This document shows positions 1 through 8,212 of a stretch of DNA of 11,316 nucleotides, in pieces. The DNA is from Prevotella sp. CAG:1031. Lineage in GTDB: Bacteria; Bacteroidota; Bacteroidia; Bacteroidales; Muribaculaceae. The stretch lies in assembly GCA_000431215.1 (NCBI GenBank), contig HF985604.1:61483-72798 (forward strand), in the 5' to 3' direction. The notes beneath the pieces are model-generated. The model saw only the letters and a list, made by a program, of their open reading frames with translations. It was not told the DNA's origin and ran no database searches. The position numbers were made by a program, and so were the translations under genes. Numbering within the stretch: position 1 is the first letter of the stretch; every line of letters begins with the position of its first letter.

Positions 1-990
1 GGCGGCCGCCGGACATATTTCTGGCTCGTCGACTACTCGCGCTATGTTCTGAGCCTTAACGGACTCCGTGCGGCCGACGAACAGGACTGCGGCACAGCGT
101 CGCTGATTGTCGACGGCTCGGCCGGCATTATCCCTTATTACGACATCAACGGGCGCCGTCTCGAGCTGTCGCGCGAGTTGACAATGACTTATAACACGCT
201 GGCCTATGACGAAGAGTCGGGGGTCTACAATCCGCAGGCTGCGTCGGTGACGCTATCCGATGCCGACGGAACAATACGTGTGGCGGCGTCGTATTGCGCC
301 ACGGAATTCACTCTCGAAGGCGATCGGTTCCTTAAGCAGTGGGGCGCTCCGGTCTCGGTTACTTCTCCGACAGTCGAGCCTACGGCTGTCGACGCCGTGG
401 CGACTGCCCGACGCACCGATCCCGACGAATCGGACAACAAGATCAACAACGGTGACGATCCCGAAGCTCTCGGAGGTTCCGCACCGGCAGTTGTGGAGTT
501 CAAGGCGGCAGTGACCGACGCGGCGATTTTCACCGAATGGCAGATGTCGACAACCGAAGATTTCGCTGACATCACCTATCGCGAGGCTTCGACCGACTTC
601 ACTTTTACGTTCGACGAGCTCGGCACGACTTACGTTCGCTTCGTATGCGCTAATGCGGCCGGATCATGCGAGTTCACGAGCCAGACTTTCGAGGTCAGCA
701 TCGGCGAATCTCAGCTGCTGTGTCCCAACGCGTTCTCTCCCGGAGCCAGCGAAGGGGTCAACGACGAATGGAAGGTGGCATATCGCTCGATAACGTCATT
801 CTCATGCACGATCTTCAACCGCTGGGGCAAAAAAATCATCACTCTTACCGATCCGTCGCAGGGATGGGACGGAAAGATGGGAGGTAAACTCGTTCCGGCC
901 GGTGTCTATTATTATGTCATCAAAGCCACAGGCGCCGACGGCAAAAAATATGATCTCAGCGGCGACATAAACATCGTTGACTACAAGTAG
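1..990 (+). CDS. Type IX secretion cargo protein with gliding motility-associated C-terminal domain (5' truncated)
   Basis: The reading frame is open from base 1 to a TAG at 988-990, so this is the last 329 residues of a longer protein whose start lies outside the window. Residues about 239-329 match the CHU_C / TIGR04131 type B sorting domain. They contain CPNAFSP, then a VNDEW turn, IFNRWGKKI, GWDG, PAGVYYYVIK and a final GDINIVDYK. In Bacteroidota this domain directs export across the outer membrane by the type IX system. About residues 160-238 read as an Ig/PKD-like beta domain with FVCANAAGSC, and the residues before it are low in motifs and rich in Asp, Thr and Ser, as in surface adhesins. 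The product is probably secreted or surface-bound; ligand or enzymatic role cannot be seen. An internal Met at base 184 is not a plausible start because the frame continues upstream without a stop. Confidence 0.85.
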   Translation, partial: GGRRTYFWLVDYSRYVLSLNGLRAADEQDCGTASLIVDGSAGIIPYYDINGRRLELSRELTMTYNTLAYDEESGVYNPQAASVTLSDADGTIRVAASYCATEFTLEGDRFLKQWGAPVSVTSPTVEPTAVDAVATARRTDPDESDNKINNGDDPEALGGSAPAVVEFKAAVTDAAIFTEWQMSTTEDFADITYREASTDFTFTFDELGTTYVRFVCANAAGSCEFTSQTFEVSIGESQLLCPNAFSPGASEGVNDEWKVAYRSITSFSCTIFNRWGKKIITLTDPSQGWDGKMGGKLVPAGVYYYVIKATGADGKKYDLSGDINIVDYK

Positions 991-1000
991 TTCCTGAACC

Positions 1001-1023
1001 AGGCGGCGCGCCGCGCCGTTTAA
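1001..1023 (+). terminator. Possible weak hairpin terminator between cargo gene and transglycosylase gene
   Basis: Ten bases after the cargo gene stop, CGGCGC (1004-1009) pairs with GCGCCG (1013-1018) around a 3-base loop. Wobble and A-T pairs can extend it to 1001/1021, and GTTTAATGAT follows. The same bases contain a perfect 12-base palindrome, GCGGCGCGCCGC (1003-1014). The T tract is only three bases, so termination would be inefficient at best. It is the only structured element in the 40-base gap. Confidence 0.3.
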
Positions 1024-1030
1024 TGATATT

Positions 1031-1957
1031 ATGTATATGAACAGATTTATTTGTCTTGCCATACTCGCGTCAGCGCTGACACTGAGCGCCGAGAACCCGC
1101 ATTTCAGCGTGGTATACAACCCCGAAATTCCGTCGAAGATGACGTTCGCCGGACAGAGAGTCGACCTTGACCGTACCGACCGTTTCGAGCGGCTCGACCG
1201 TGAGCTGACCTCGATGGCCTATACACACGGGAATACGCTGCTTCAGATCAAGCGCGCAAACCGCTATTTCCCCGTAATGGCGCCGATATTGAAGAAGAAC
1301 GGAGTGCCCGAAGATCTGCTTTATCTGGCCTGTATAGAGAGCACGCTCGATCCGAGAGCCGTTTCGCCGGCAAAGGCCGCCGGACTATGGCAGTTCATGC
1401 CGTCGACAGGCCGCGATTTCGGACTTGAGGTAACGGCTGATGTCGACGAGCGTTTCGATCCGGAAAAGTCGACCGAGGCGGCCTGCAAATATCTGAATAA
1501 AGCCTTCGACAAATACGGGTCGTGGGAAAGTGTGGCGGCAAGCTACAATGCCGGTATGGGGCGCATCTCGCGCGAGCAGACGGGGCAGGGCGCGTCGTCG
1601 GCCTATGACCTCTGGCTCCCCAACGAGACAATGCGCTATATCTACCGCCTTCTGGCTGCCAAGGTCATTATGGAGAATCCTGCCCACTACGGTTTCTCGC
1701 TGACGGCCGACCAGCTCTATCAGCCTCTGGAATTTCGCAAGATCGAGGTATCGACAGCTGTCGACAGCTGGGCCGAATGGGCCAAGGCAAGGAAAATAAA
1801 CTACATGATTCTTCGCGAATATAACCCCTGGATACGCTCCGACAAACTCCCGAATCCCGACGGCAAGAAATATGTCGTCAAGATTCCCACCGACGACTCG
1901 ATGAGCCGTTCGCATCAGCATAAACACGTCTATAACCACCGATGGATCAAAAAGTGA
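1031..1957 (+). CDS. Lytic murein transglycosylase (SLT domain, MltD-like)
   Basis: This 308-residue protein should cleave the MurNAc-GlcNAc bond of peptidoglycan with formation of 1,6-anhydroMurNAc, acting in the periplasm or at the outer membrane. Residues 1-20 form a signal peptide: a short positive start (NR), a hydrophobic stretch LAILASALTL, and a likely SPase I site after LSA. The SLT fold spans about 75-225: LYLACIESTLDP with catalytic Glu103, GLWQFMPST (118-126), SYNAGMGR (171-178) and MRYIYRLLAAK (201-211). MltD homologues usually carry C-terminal LysM repeats; here the protein ends after a KYVVKIP segment with no LysM. The tail is His-rich (HQHKHVYNH, 295-303). A Met at residue 3 is an alternative start. 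The gene ends inside the start of uvrA, a 16-base overlap that suggests one transcript. Family is confident; the exact MltD subtype is not. Confidence 0.9.
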   Translation: MYMNRFICLAILASALTLSAENPHFSVVYNPEIPSKMTFAGQRVDLDRTDRFERLDRELTSMAYTHGNTLLQIKRANRYFPVMAPILKKNGVPEDLLYLACIESTLDPRAVSPAKAAGLWQFMPSTGRDFGLEVTADVDERFDPEKSTEAACKYLNKAFDKYGSWESVAASYNAGMGRISREQTGQGASSAYDLWLPNETMRYIYRLLAAKVIMENPAHYGFSLTADQLYQPLEFRKIEVSTAVDSWAEWAKARKINYMILREYNPWIRSDKLPNPDGKKYVVKIPTDDSMSRSHQHKHVYNHRWIKK

Positions 1958-4776
1958 GCGAGCCTCAACTCGTGGTCGAAGGAGCGCGCGTCCATAACCT
2001 GCGCAATATCGACGTCACCATTCCCCATAACCGCCTCGTTGTTATTACCGGCCTCAGCGGCAGCGGCAAATCGTCGCTTGCCTTCGACACGATTTTTGCT
2101 GAAGGACAGCGCCGCTACATCGAGACTTTCGCTTCATATGCCCGGAATATGCTCGGCAATCTCGAGCGTCCGGATGTCGATTCGATCACAGGACTAAGTC
2201 CGGTTATCGCCATCGAGCAGAAAACGATAAACCGCAATCCCCGGAGCACTATTGGCACAACAACCGAGATCTACGACTTTCTGCGCCTGCTCTACGCGCG
2301 CACTGCTACGGCCGTGAGCTATCTGTCGGGCGAGCCTATGGTGAAATATACGCGCGATAAGATTGTAGATCTTATTCTCGACAAATACGACGGCCGGCCT
2401 ATCTACGTGCTTGCGCCTCTCGTGGTGAACCGAAAGGGTCATTATAAAGAGTTGTTCGAGAATCTGCGTAAGAAAGGCTATCTGCGCGTGAGGGTCGACG
2501 GAGAACTGCGCGAGATAACGCTCGGAATGAAGCTCGACCGCTATCGCAACCATTCTATAGAACTCGTTGTCGACCGCCTCAAGGTTTCGTCGAAAGACCG
2601 CGAGCGGCTTACCGACACCGTCGACAACGCCCTGCGTCAGGGCGACAAGACGCTTATGGTTGTCGATGTCGACAACGACAGTGTGGCCCATTACAGTCAG
2701 CAGCTGATGGATCCCGTCAGCGGAATCTCATACCGCGAGCCTGCGCCCCATAATTTTTCGTTCAATTCGCCTCAGGGAGCCTGCCCGTGCTGCAAAGGGC
2801 TCGGCACGGTCAATATCGTCGACCGCGAGAAGATCATTCCCAATCCGAAATTGTCGATTCGAGAGGGAGCGATACTGCCGCTCGGTAAATATCGCAATGT
2901 GATGGTGTTCTGGCAGGTGGCGGCTATATGCGAAAAATACGGCTGCACGCTCGACACTCCAGTGGTCGATCTCCCTGATGAAGCTCTGAGCGATATTCTC
3001 AACGGCACCACCGAACGCCTTGTGCTGAAAAACGACACTCTTTCGACTTCGAATTATTTCCAGACCTACGAAGGACTTGTGAAATATATCGAATCGCTTC
3101 AGGACGAAGACAGCGGACGTGCGGCGCGCAAGTGGAGCGGACAGTGGTTTTCGCGCGCCGTGTGTCCTGAGTGTTGCGGCGCACGCCTTAACCGCGAAGC
3201 TCTTCATTTTTTTATCGACGGCAAGAATATCGCCGAACTGACACGTCTCGACATCGGCGATCTGCTCGAATGGGCAGAAAATGTCGAAGACCGCCTGCCG
3301 CCCACCTCGCGCATTGTGGCGCATGAGATTCTAAAGGAGATACGCACCCGGTTGCGGTTCATGGTCGACGTAGGTCTCGAATATCTTTCGCTCGACCGCA
3401 ATTCGGCAACGCTGTCGGGCGGTGAGAGCCAGCGCATAAGGCTTGCCACACAGCTCGGGAGCGAGCTTGTCAACGTGCTTTATATTCTCGACGAGCCGAG
3501 TATCGGACTTCACCAGCGCGACAACCGCCGTCTTATCGATTCGCTCAAGCGTCTTCGCGATGCCGGAAACTCGGTCATCGTGGTCGAACACGACAAAGAC
3601 ATGATGCTTGACGCCGACTATATTGTCGATATAGGCCCTGGAGCCGGACGCAAAGGCGGAAACGTTGTTTTCAGCGGAACGCCGGAAGAGATGCTGCGGA
3701 CGTCGACACTGACCGCCGATTATCTGACCGGGCGGCGCGAGATCGCCGTGCCACCGGTGCGTCGGCCGGGTAACGGCCGCTTTCTCGAACTCATCGGAGC
3801 GGCCGGACATAATCTTCAGGGCGTCGATCTCCGCATTCCGCTCGCAACTCTGACCGTCGTGGCCGGAGTGAGCGGCAGCGGCAAGTCATCGTTGATCAAC
3901 GGAACCCTGCAGCCCATTCTGTCGCGTCGGTTCTATCGCTCTCAGACCGAGCCGCTTCCCTACGGCGAGATACGCGGGCTCGAGAATATCGACAAGGTCG
4001 TCACCGTCGACCAGACACCTTTGGGCAAGTCGCCGCGCTCGAATCCGGCGACATACACCGGAGTGTTCACCGACATCAGGAATCTCTTTGTGGGGCTTCC
4101 CGAATCACGTGTGCGCGGCTACAAGCCCGGACGCTTCTCGTTCAATATAGCGGGAGGCCGATGCGAGACCTGTTCCGGCAACGGCTACCGTACGATCGAG
4201 ATGAACTTTCTCCCCGACGTGCTTGTGCCATGCGAGACCTGTCACGGCAAGCGCTATAACCGCGAGACGCTCGAAGTGAGGTTTAAAGGCAAGTCGATAG
4301 CCGATGTGCTCGATATGACAATTAACCAGGCAGTCGAATTCTTTGCCAATATGCCTTCGATTCTTCATAAAATCAAGGTCATGCAGGAGATCGGCCTCGG
4401 CTATATAAAGCTCGGGCAGCCGTCGTCGACGCTCTCGGGGGGCGAGAACCAGCGCGTGAAACTCGCTACCGAACTCGCCAAACGCGATACCGGGCGCACT
4501 CTCTTCATTCTCGATGAACCGACAACAGGCTTGCACTTCGACGACATTTCCACACTCATGACTGTTCTGAACCGACTTGTCGACCGCGGCAATACGGTCG
4601 TTGTCATCGAACATAATCTCGATGTCATCAAGAGTGCCGACTATATTGTCGACATGGGGCCGGGCGGCGGTAAGAACGGCGGAAGAATCATAGCGACGGG
4701 CACTCCCGAGGCTATTGCGACCGGAGAATCTCCTACGGCTCCTTTCCTTCGGACGGAGTTGCAGACCCACGCATGA
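1942..4776 (+). CDS. uvrA: Excinuclease ABC subunit A (UvrA)
   Basis: UvrA is the dimeric ABC-type ATPase that finds bulky DNA lesions and loads UvrB in nucleotide excision repair. At 944 residues it is full length (E. coli 940). First nucleotide site: Walker A GLSGSGKSS (37-45), signature LSGGESQR (491-498), Walker B ILDEP (515-519). Second site: GVSGSGKSS (642-650), LSGGENQR (831-838), ILDEP (856-860). The region about 118-265, where the UvrB-binding domain lies, is present, unlike the shortened class II UvrA proteins. The second zinc module is intact: C741, C744, C764, C767. The first is degenerate: C281-P-C283-C284 is present, but the upstream CxxC pair of E. coli is absent (the segment reads QQLMDPVSGISY). 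The start at 1942 gives the usual short lead to GARVHNLRNI; GTG at 1954 is an alternative. Many Bacteroidota carry two uvrA paralogues, and which one this is cannot be told. Confidence 0.96.
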   Translation: MDQKVSEPQLVVEGARVHNLRNIDVTIPHNRLVVITGLSGSGKSSLAFDTIFAEGQRRYIETFASYARNMLGNLERPDVDSITGLSPVIAIEQKTINRNPRSTIGTTTEIYDFLRLLYARTATAVSYLSGEPMVKYTRDKIVDLILDKYDGRPIYVLAPLVVNRKGHYKELFENLRKKGYLRVRVDGELREITLGMKLDRYRNHSIELVVDRLKVSSKDRERLTDTVDNALRQGDKTLMVVDVDNDSVAHYSQQLMDPVSGISYREPAPHNFSFNSPQGACPCCKGLGTVNIVDREKIIPNPKLSIREGAILPLGKYRNVMVFWQVAAICEKYGCTLDTPVVDLPDEALSDILNGTTERLVLKNDTLSTSNYFQTYEGLVKYIESLQDEDSGRAARKWSGQWFSRAVCPECCGARLNREALHFFIDGKNIAELTRLDIGDLLEWAENVEDRLPPTSRIVAHEILKEIRTRLRFMVDVGLEYLSLDRNSATLSGGESQRIRLATQLGSELVNVLYILDEPSIGLHQRDNRRLIDSLKRLRDAGNSVIVVEHDKDMMLDADYIVDIGPGAGRKGGNVVFSGTPEEMLRTSTLTADYLTGRREIAVPPVRRPGNGRFLELIGAAGHNLQGVDLRIPLATLTVVAGVSGSGKSSLINGTLQPILSRRFYRSQTEPLPYGEIRGLENIDKVVTVDQTPLGKSPRSNPATYTGVFTDIRNLFVGLPESRVRGYKPGRFSFNIAGGRCETCSGNGYRTIEMNFLPDVLVPCETCHGKRYNRETLEVRFKGKSIADVLDMTINQAVEFFANMPSILHKIKVMQEIGLGYIKLGQPSSTLSGGENQRVKLATELAKRDTGRTLFILDEPTTGLHFDDISTLMTVLNRLVDRGNTVVVIEHNLDVIKSADYIVDMGPGGGKNGGRIIATGTPEAIATGESPTAPFLRTELQTHA

Positions 4777-4798
4777 GGCCGGCAGCTTTTATTGTAAA

Positions 4799-4820
4799 AA
4801 ATACTCTGCTCTGAGTATTT
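4799..4820. repeat. 22-base inverted repeat at the feoAB promoter, candidate operator
   Basis: AAATACTC (4799-4806) and GAGTATTT (4813-4820) are perfect 8-base inverted arms around the 6-base spacer TGCTCT. The right arm covers most of the proposed -33 element of the feoAB promoter. No T tract follows, so it is a poor intrinsic terminator for uvrA. A dimeric repressor site is the better reading. It does not resemble the E. coli Fur box core. The regulator is unknown; an iron-responsive one is inferred only from the downstream gene. Confidence 0.5.
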
Positions 4821-4848
4821 CGCAGTTCATACATATTCGCTAATTTTG
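4818..4848 (+). promoter_or_regulatory. Bacteroidota-type promoter of feoAB
   Basis: TAATTTTG (4841-4848) matches the Bacteroidota -7 consensus TAnnTTTG exactly. A near-consensus -33 element TTTC (4818-4821; consensus TTTG) lies 19 bases upstream, within the usual spacing. Transcription would begin near 4853-4857, leaving a leader of only about 10-15 bases before the ATG at 4868. The leader has no strong Shine-Dalgarno sequence, which is common in this phylum. Confidence 0.7.
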
Positions 4849-4867
4849 CATAGAATTAAGCGAGAAT

Positions 4868-7252
4868 ATGAGACTATCCGATCTTAAGCCGGGCCAGTCG
4901 GCCGTTGTCGTGAAAGTGCTTGGTCACGGCGCATTCCGTAAACGTATGATAGAGATGGGGTTTGTCAAGGGACGAACAGTCAAGGATATGCTTCAGGCTC
5001 CCCTCAACGACCCTGTGAAATACTCCCTGATGGGCTATGAAGTGTCGTTGCGACGCTCTGAAGCAGCTCAGGTTGTCGTAGCCGAAGTTGACTCGCAGGG
5101 ACACCCGCGTCCCGACAACGATCAGGCTGCCTATGAAATTCCTCTCGCCCCGGGCCATCTTTCGGCAATCAATGTCGCTCTTATCGGCAATCCGAACTGC
5201 GGAAAAACTTCGCTGTTCAATGTGGCGTCGGGAGCCAGAGAGCACGTAGGCAACTACAGCGGTGTCACTGTCGATGCCAAAACAGGAACATTCCGTCAGG
5301 ACGATGTCACATTCCGCATTGTCGATCTTCCGGGAACCTATTCGCTGGCCTGTTATTCGCCCGAAGAACTATATGTCCGCAAATATCTGCGCGATAATGA
5401 GCCCGATGTCATCGTCAATATTGTCGATGCCACAAATCTCGAGCGCAATCTCTATCTGACCACAGAGCTGATCAACATGAACCGGCCGATGGTTATCGCG
5501 CTCAATATGTTCGATGAGCTCAAACAGAAAGGAATATCGCTCGACTACAAGAAACTGAGCGAGATGATCGGAGTGCCGATAGTTCCGACAGTGGCGCGCA
5601 CCGGAGAGGGAATCCGACAGCTTTTCGACGCTGTTATCGCTGTTGCTGAAGACCGTCATGCCGTGGTTCGCCATGTCCATGTCACTCTCGGCAAGGAGCT
5701 TGAACAGAGTGTCGGTGTTCTGAACCGCGCCCTGAAAGCCGACCCCGATCTGCGGCCGAGGTTTTCGCCGCGTTATATGGCGATAAAGTTGCTTGAGAAC
5801 GACAAGGAGGTCGAGAGTCTTGTCGAAGGCACAAAAGACGCAAAAGAGATTTTCGAGCTGCGCGACCGTGAGGTCGAACGTCTCGCCGAGGTGTTTCCGG
5901 GCGAGGATGTCTCATCGCTGATTGCCGGAGAAAGCTATGGATTCATTTCAGGCGCGCTCGCCGAGACTATGGAGCAGAATCCGGTAGACTCGGCCGACAC
6001 AACCCGCGTGCTCGATGCCATCGTAACCAACCGCCTGTTCGGATTCCCGATTTTTCTCGCCATAATGGCATTCATTTTCTGGGCCACGTTCAGTGTCGGC
6101 CAGTATCCTATGGACTGGATCGAGGCGGCCGTCGGCTGGCTCGGCTCGCTGGTCGAGCAGTATATGCCCGACGGGCCTCTCAAAGATCTCATCGGCGACG
6201 GCATCATCGGCGGTGTGGGCGGCGTTATCGTTTTCCTACCGAATATACTCATCCTCTACTTCTGCCTGTCGTTTCTCGAAGACTCGGGCTATATGGCGCG
6301 CGCGGCATTCATCATGGACAAGGTCATGCACCGCATGGGAATCCATGGAAAAAGCTTCATACCTCTTGTCATGGGCTTCGGATGCAATGTGCCGGCCATA
6401 ATGTCGACGCGCTCGATCGAGAGCCGTTCGAGCCGCCTGATAACGATTCTTATAAACCCGTTCATGTCGTGCTCGGCCCGAGTGCCTATCTATGTGCTCC
6501 TTATCGGTGCGTTTTTTCCTGACCATGCCACTCTTGCCTTTATGTCGCTATATATATTGGGCATACTCGTGGCGGTGCTGACTGCCAGAATGTTGCGCCG
6601 GTTCTACTTCAAAGCCGACGAGACTCCATTTGTCATGGAGCTGCCCCCTTACCGCCTTCCGACCTTCAAGGCGTCGTGCCGCCATATGTGGGCCAAGGGG
6701 GAGCAGTATCTGCGCAAGATGGGCGGCGTTATTCTGGTAGCCTCGATAATCGTCTGGGCGTTGAACTATTTCCCTCTTCACGACGAACAGGCCTCGACAC
6801 CCTCGTTTGAGGCCGAACAGATCGACGAGGGCCGGATTGACACCTCGCGCGACTCTTACCTCGAAATGGCCGGAAAGGCTGTAAATCCGGTTATGGAGCC
6901 GGCAGGATTCCACTGGCGCGCCACTGTTGCCGTGCTTGCCGGAATTCCGGCAAAAGAGATAGTCGTGTCGAGTCTCGGAGTGCTTTATACGGGTGACGAG
7001 GAAGTTGCCGAATCGAAACTATCTGAACGTATCAAGGCACCGAATCCTGTAACCGGCAAGCCCGACTTCACATCGGCTTCGGCATTGGCCTTTATGGTGT
7101 TCGTGCTGCTGTATTTCCCCTGCATGGCTACCCTCGTGGCCATCGTAAAGGAAACCGGCCACTGGGGCTACGGCCTGTTCTCGGTAGTTTACAACACCGC
7201 TGTGGCGTGGCTCGCCGCCGTCATCACCTATCAGATCGCCATCTGGCTCTGA
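4868..7252 (+). CDS. feoB: Ferrous iron transporter, FeoA-FeoB fusion
   Basis: This inner-membrane protein imports Fe(II), with a cytosolic G domain controlling the pore. Residues about 1-75 form a FeoA (SH3-like) domain: MRLSDLKPGQSA, then RKRMIEMGF and a YEVSLRRSEA end. A linker follows, then the FeoB G domain: G1 GNPNCGKT (107-114), G2 GVTV (132-135), G3 DLPG (153-156), G4 NMFD (213-216), G5 region TVARTGEG (241-248). A GDI-like helical segment runs to about 370. The membrane part begins near 389 and carries the two gate repeats: GFGCNVPA with C506, SCSARVP with C535, and PAKE (694-697) near the end. FeoA is a separate protein in E. coli; fused FeoAB proteins are known in Bacteroides. The fusion means no separate feoA is needed, and no feoC-like gene follows. 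Its own promoter and an inverted repeat lie just upstream. All key motifs are intact. Confidence 0.96.
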   Translation: MRLSDLKPGQSAVVVKVLGHGAFRKRMIEMGFVKGRTVKDMLQAPLNDPVKYSLMGYEVSLRRSEAAQVVVAEVDSQGHPRPDNDQAAYEIPLAPGHLSAINVALIGNPNCGKTSLFNVASGAREHVGNYSGVTVDAKTGTFRQDDVTFRIVDLPGTYSLACYSPEELYVRKYLRDNEPDVIVNIVDATNLERNLYLTTELINMNRPMVIALNMFDELKQKGISLDYKKLSEMIGVPIVPTVARTGEGIRQLFDAVIAVAEDRHAVVRHVHVTLGKELEQSVGVLNRALKADPDLRPRFSPRYMAIKLLENDKEVESLVEGTKDAKEIFELRDREVERLAEVFPGEDVSSLIAGESYGFISGALAETMEQNPVDSADTTRVLDAIVTNRLFGFPIFLAIMAFIFWATFSVGQYPMDWIEAAVGWLGSLVEQYMPDGPLKDLIGDGIIGGVGGVIVFLPNILILYFCLSFLEDSGYMARAAFIMDKVMHRMGIHGKSFIPLVMGFGCNVPAIMSTRSIESRSSRLITILINPFMSCSARVPIYVLLIGAFFPDHATLAFMSLYILGILVAVLTARMLRRFYFKADETPFVMELPPYRLPTFKASCRHMWAKGEQYLRKMGGVILVASIIVWALNYFPLHDEQASTPSFEAEQIDEGRIDTSRDSYLEMAGKAVNPVMEPAGFHWRATVAVLAGIPAKEIVVSSLGVLYTGDEEVAESKLSERIKAPNPVTGKPDFTSASALAFMVFVLLYFPCMATLVAIVKETGHWGYGLFSVVYNTAVAWLAAVITYQIAIWL

Positions 7253-7336
7253 CTACTACAATCTTGATGTGATTATCTCGGTCGGGTATAGGGTCAAGTC
7301 GATACAAAGCATATAAAGGTCTATATTTTAAGGATA

Positions 7337-8176
7337 ATGTCACAGAAGAACCAAATACAAATTTTTAATGACCATAAGGTCAGAACTATATGGGACAGCG
7401 ACAAGGAGGAATGGTATTTTTCGGTCGTCGATGTAGTGGTTGTGCTTACTGATAGCGTTGATCCAAAGCAGTATATAAAGAAAATGCGGTCTCGAGACCC
7501 TGAGCTTAACAGCAACTGGGGTACAATTTGTACCCTTGTTCCAATGATAGGAGCCGATGGTAAAAGACGCAAGGCAATGGCGGCCGATCCCAAGGGGCTG
7601 TTTCGTATTATTCAGTCCATTCCCTCGCCGAAAGCCGAACCATTCAAGCAATGGATGGCACAGGTCGCCGCCACACGTCTTGACCAGATGCAAGACCCGG
7701 AACTCTCTATAGAACAAGCTGTGACCGATTATCGTCGTATTGGTTATTCCGAAGAATGGATTAACCAGCGTCTTCGCGGTATCGAAGTCAGGAAGATGCT
7801 TACCGACGAATGGAAACGCGGAGGTCTCGATGATAGCAAATATGGATTGCTTACTGATTTCATTACCCGGCAATGGAGCGGTATGAGAACCAGAGAGTAT
7901 AAAGACCTCAAAGGTTTGAAAAAGGAATCTCTGCGAGATAATATGACAAACATCGAGCTCGCCCTCAACACACTTGCCGAGGCATCCACTACGGAAATAT
8001 CCAGACAGCAGAATCCAGAAACTCTCGGACAGCATATCAATGTTGCCAAAAGTGGTGGAAATGTTGCGAAAGTGGCTCGAACAGAACTGGAGTCTAAACT
8101 TGGAAGAACTGTCATTTCCTCGGCCAAGGCTTCTGATTATATCAAAGGTCAAGAACCACCTAAAGAGATTGAATAG
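7337..8176 (+). CDS. Bro-N domain protein with DinD-like C-terminal half (phage antirepressor-like)
   Basis: The 279-residue product begins with a Bro-N fold (about 7-105): IQIFNDHKVRTIWD, EEWYFSVVDVVVVL, YIKKMRSRD, then DPKGLFRIIQSIPSPKAEPF and KQWMAQVA. This domain is typical of phage antirepressors and is widespread in Bacteroidota chromosomes. The C-terminal half (about 130-270), with GLLTDFITRQWSGM, YKDLKGLKKESLRDNMTNIE and LGRTVISSAKASDY, resembles E. coli DinD, a damage-inducible protein reported to act on RecA. This similarity is judged from memory. The gene has lower G+C than its neighbours (45-47% against 55-58% in sampled lines), which suggests acquisition by transfer. No integrase or other phage gene is present. 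AAGGA at 7330-7334 lies only two bases before the ATG. DNA binding is likely; the true function is unknown. The antisense frame across the same bases is open too but shows no domain. Confidence 0.85.
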   Translation: MSQKNQIQIFNDHKVRTIWDSDKEEWYFSVVDVVVVLTDSVDPKQYIKKMRSRDPELNSNWGTICTLVPMIGADGKRRKAMAADPKGLFRIIQSIPSPKAEPFKQWMAQVAATRLDQMQDPELSIEQAVTDYRRIGYSEEWINQRLRGIEVRKMLTDEWKRGGLDDSKYGLLTDFITRQWSGMRTREYKDLKGLKKESLRDNMTNIELALNTLAEASTTEISRQQNPETLGQHINVAKSGGNVAKVARTELESKLGRTVISSAKASDYIKGQEPPKEIE

Positions 8177-8178
8177 TA

Positions 8179-8212
8179 CGCCCGATTTATGCGGCTGCTA
8201 TTCAGTCGGGCG
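8179..8212. repeat. Inverted repeat after the Bro-N gene
   Basis: CGCCCGA (8179-8185) and TCGGGCG (8206-8212) are perfect 7-base arms around a 20-base loop, starting two bases after the Bro-N stop codon. No T tract follows, so it does not meet the usual pattern of an intrinsic terminator. It could slow or protect the 3' end of the transcript. The rest of the 170-base convergent gap (to 8346) holds a TTTTTT run at 8290-8295 with no convincing stem before it, and nothing else recognisable. Confidence 0.35.

Noticed and set aside
1751..1770. Two tandem copies of TCGACAGCTG, also forming a 14-base palindrome, inside the transglycosylase gene
   Set aside because: The bases encode an ordinary Ser-Thr-Ala-Val-Asp-Ser stretch in codons common in this genome. 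Two copies are too few to argue for phase variation.
1..4776. Many GTCGAC hexamers
   Set aside because: They follow from frequent Val-Asp and Ser/Val plus Asp codon pairs (GTC GAC) in this codon usage and are not placed regularly.
7340..8152. Long open frame antisense to the Bro-N gene
   Set aside because: It shows no recognisable domain and no promoter. The plus-strand frame carries clear Bro-N and DinD-like patterns.
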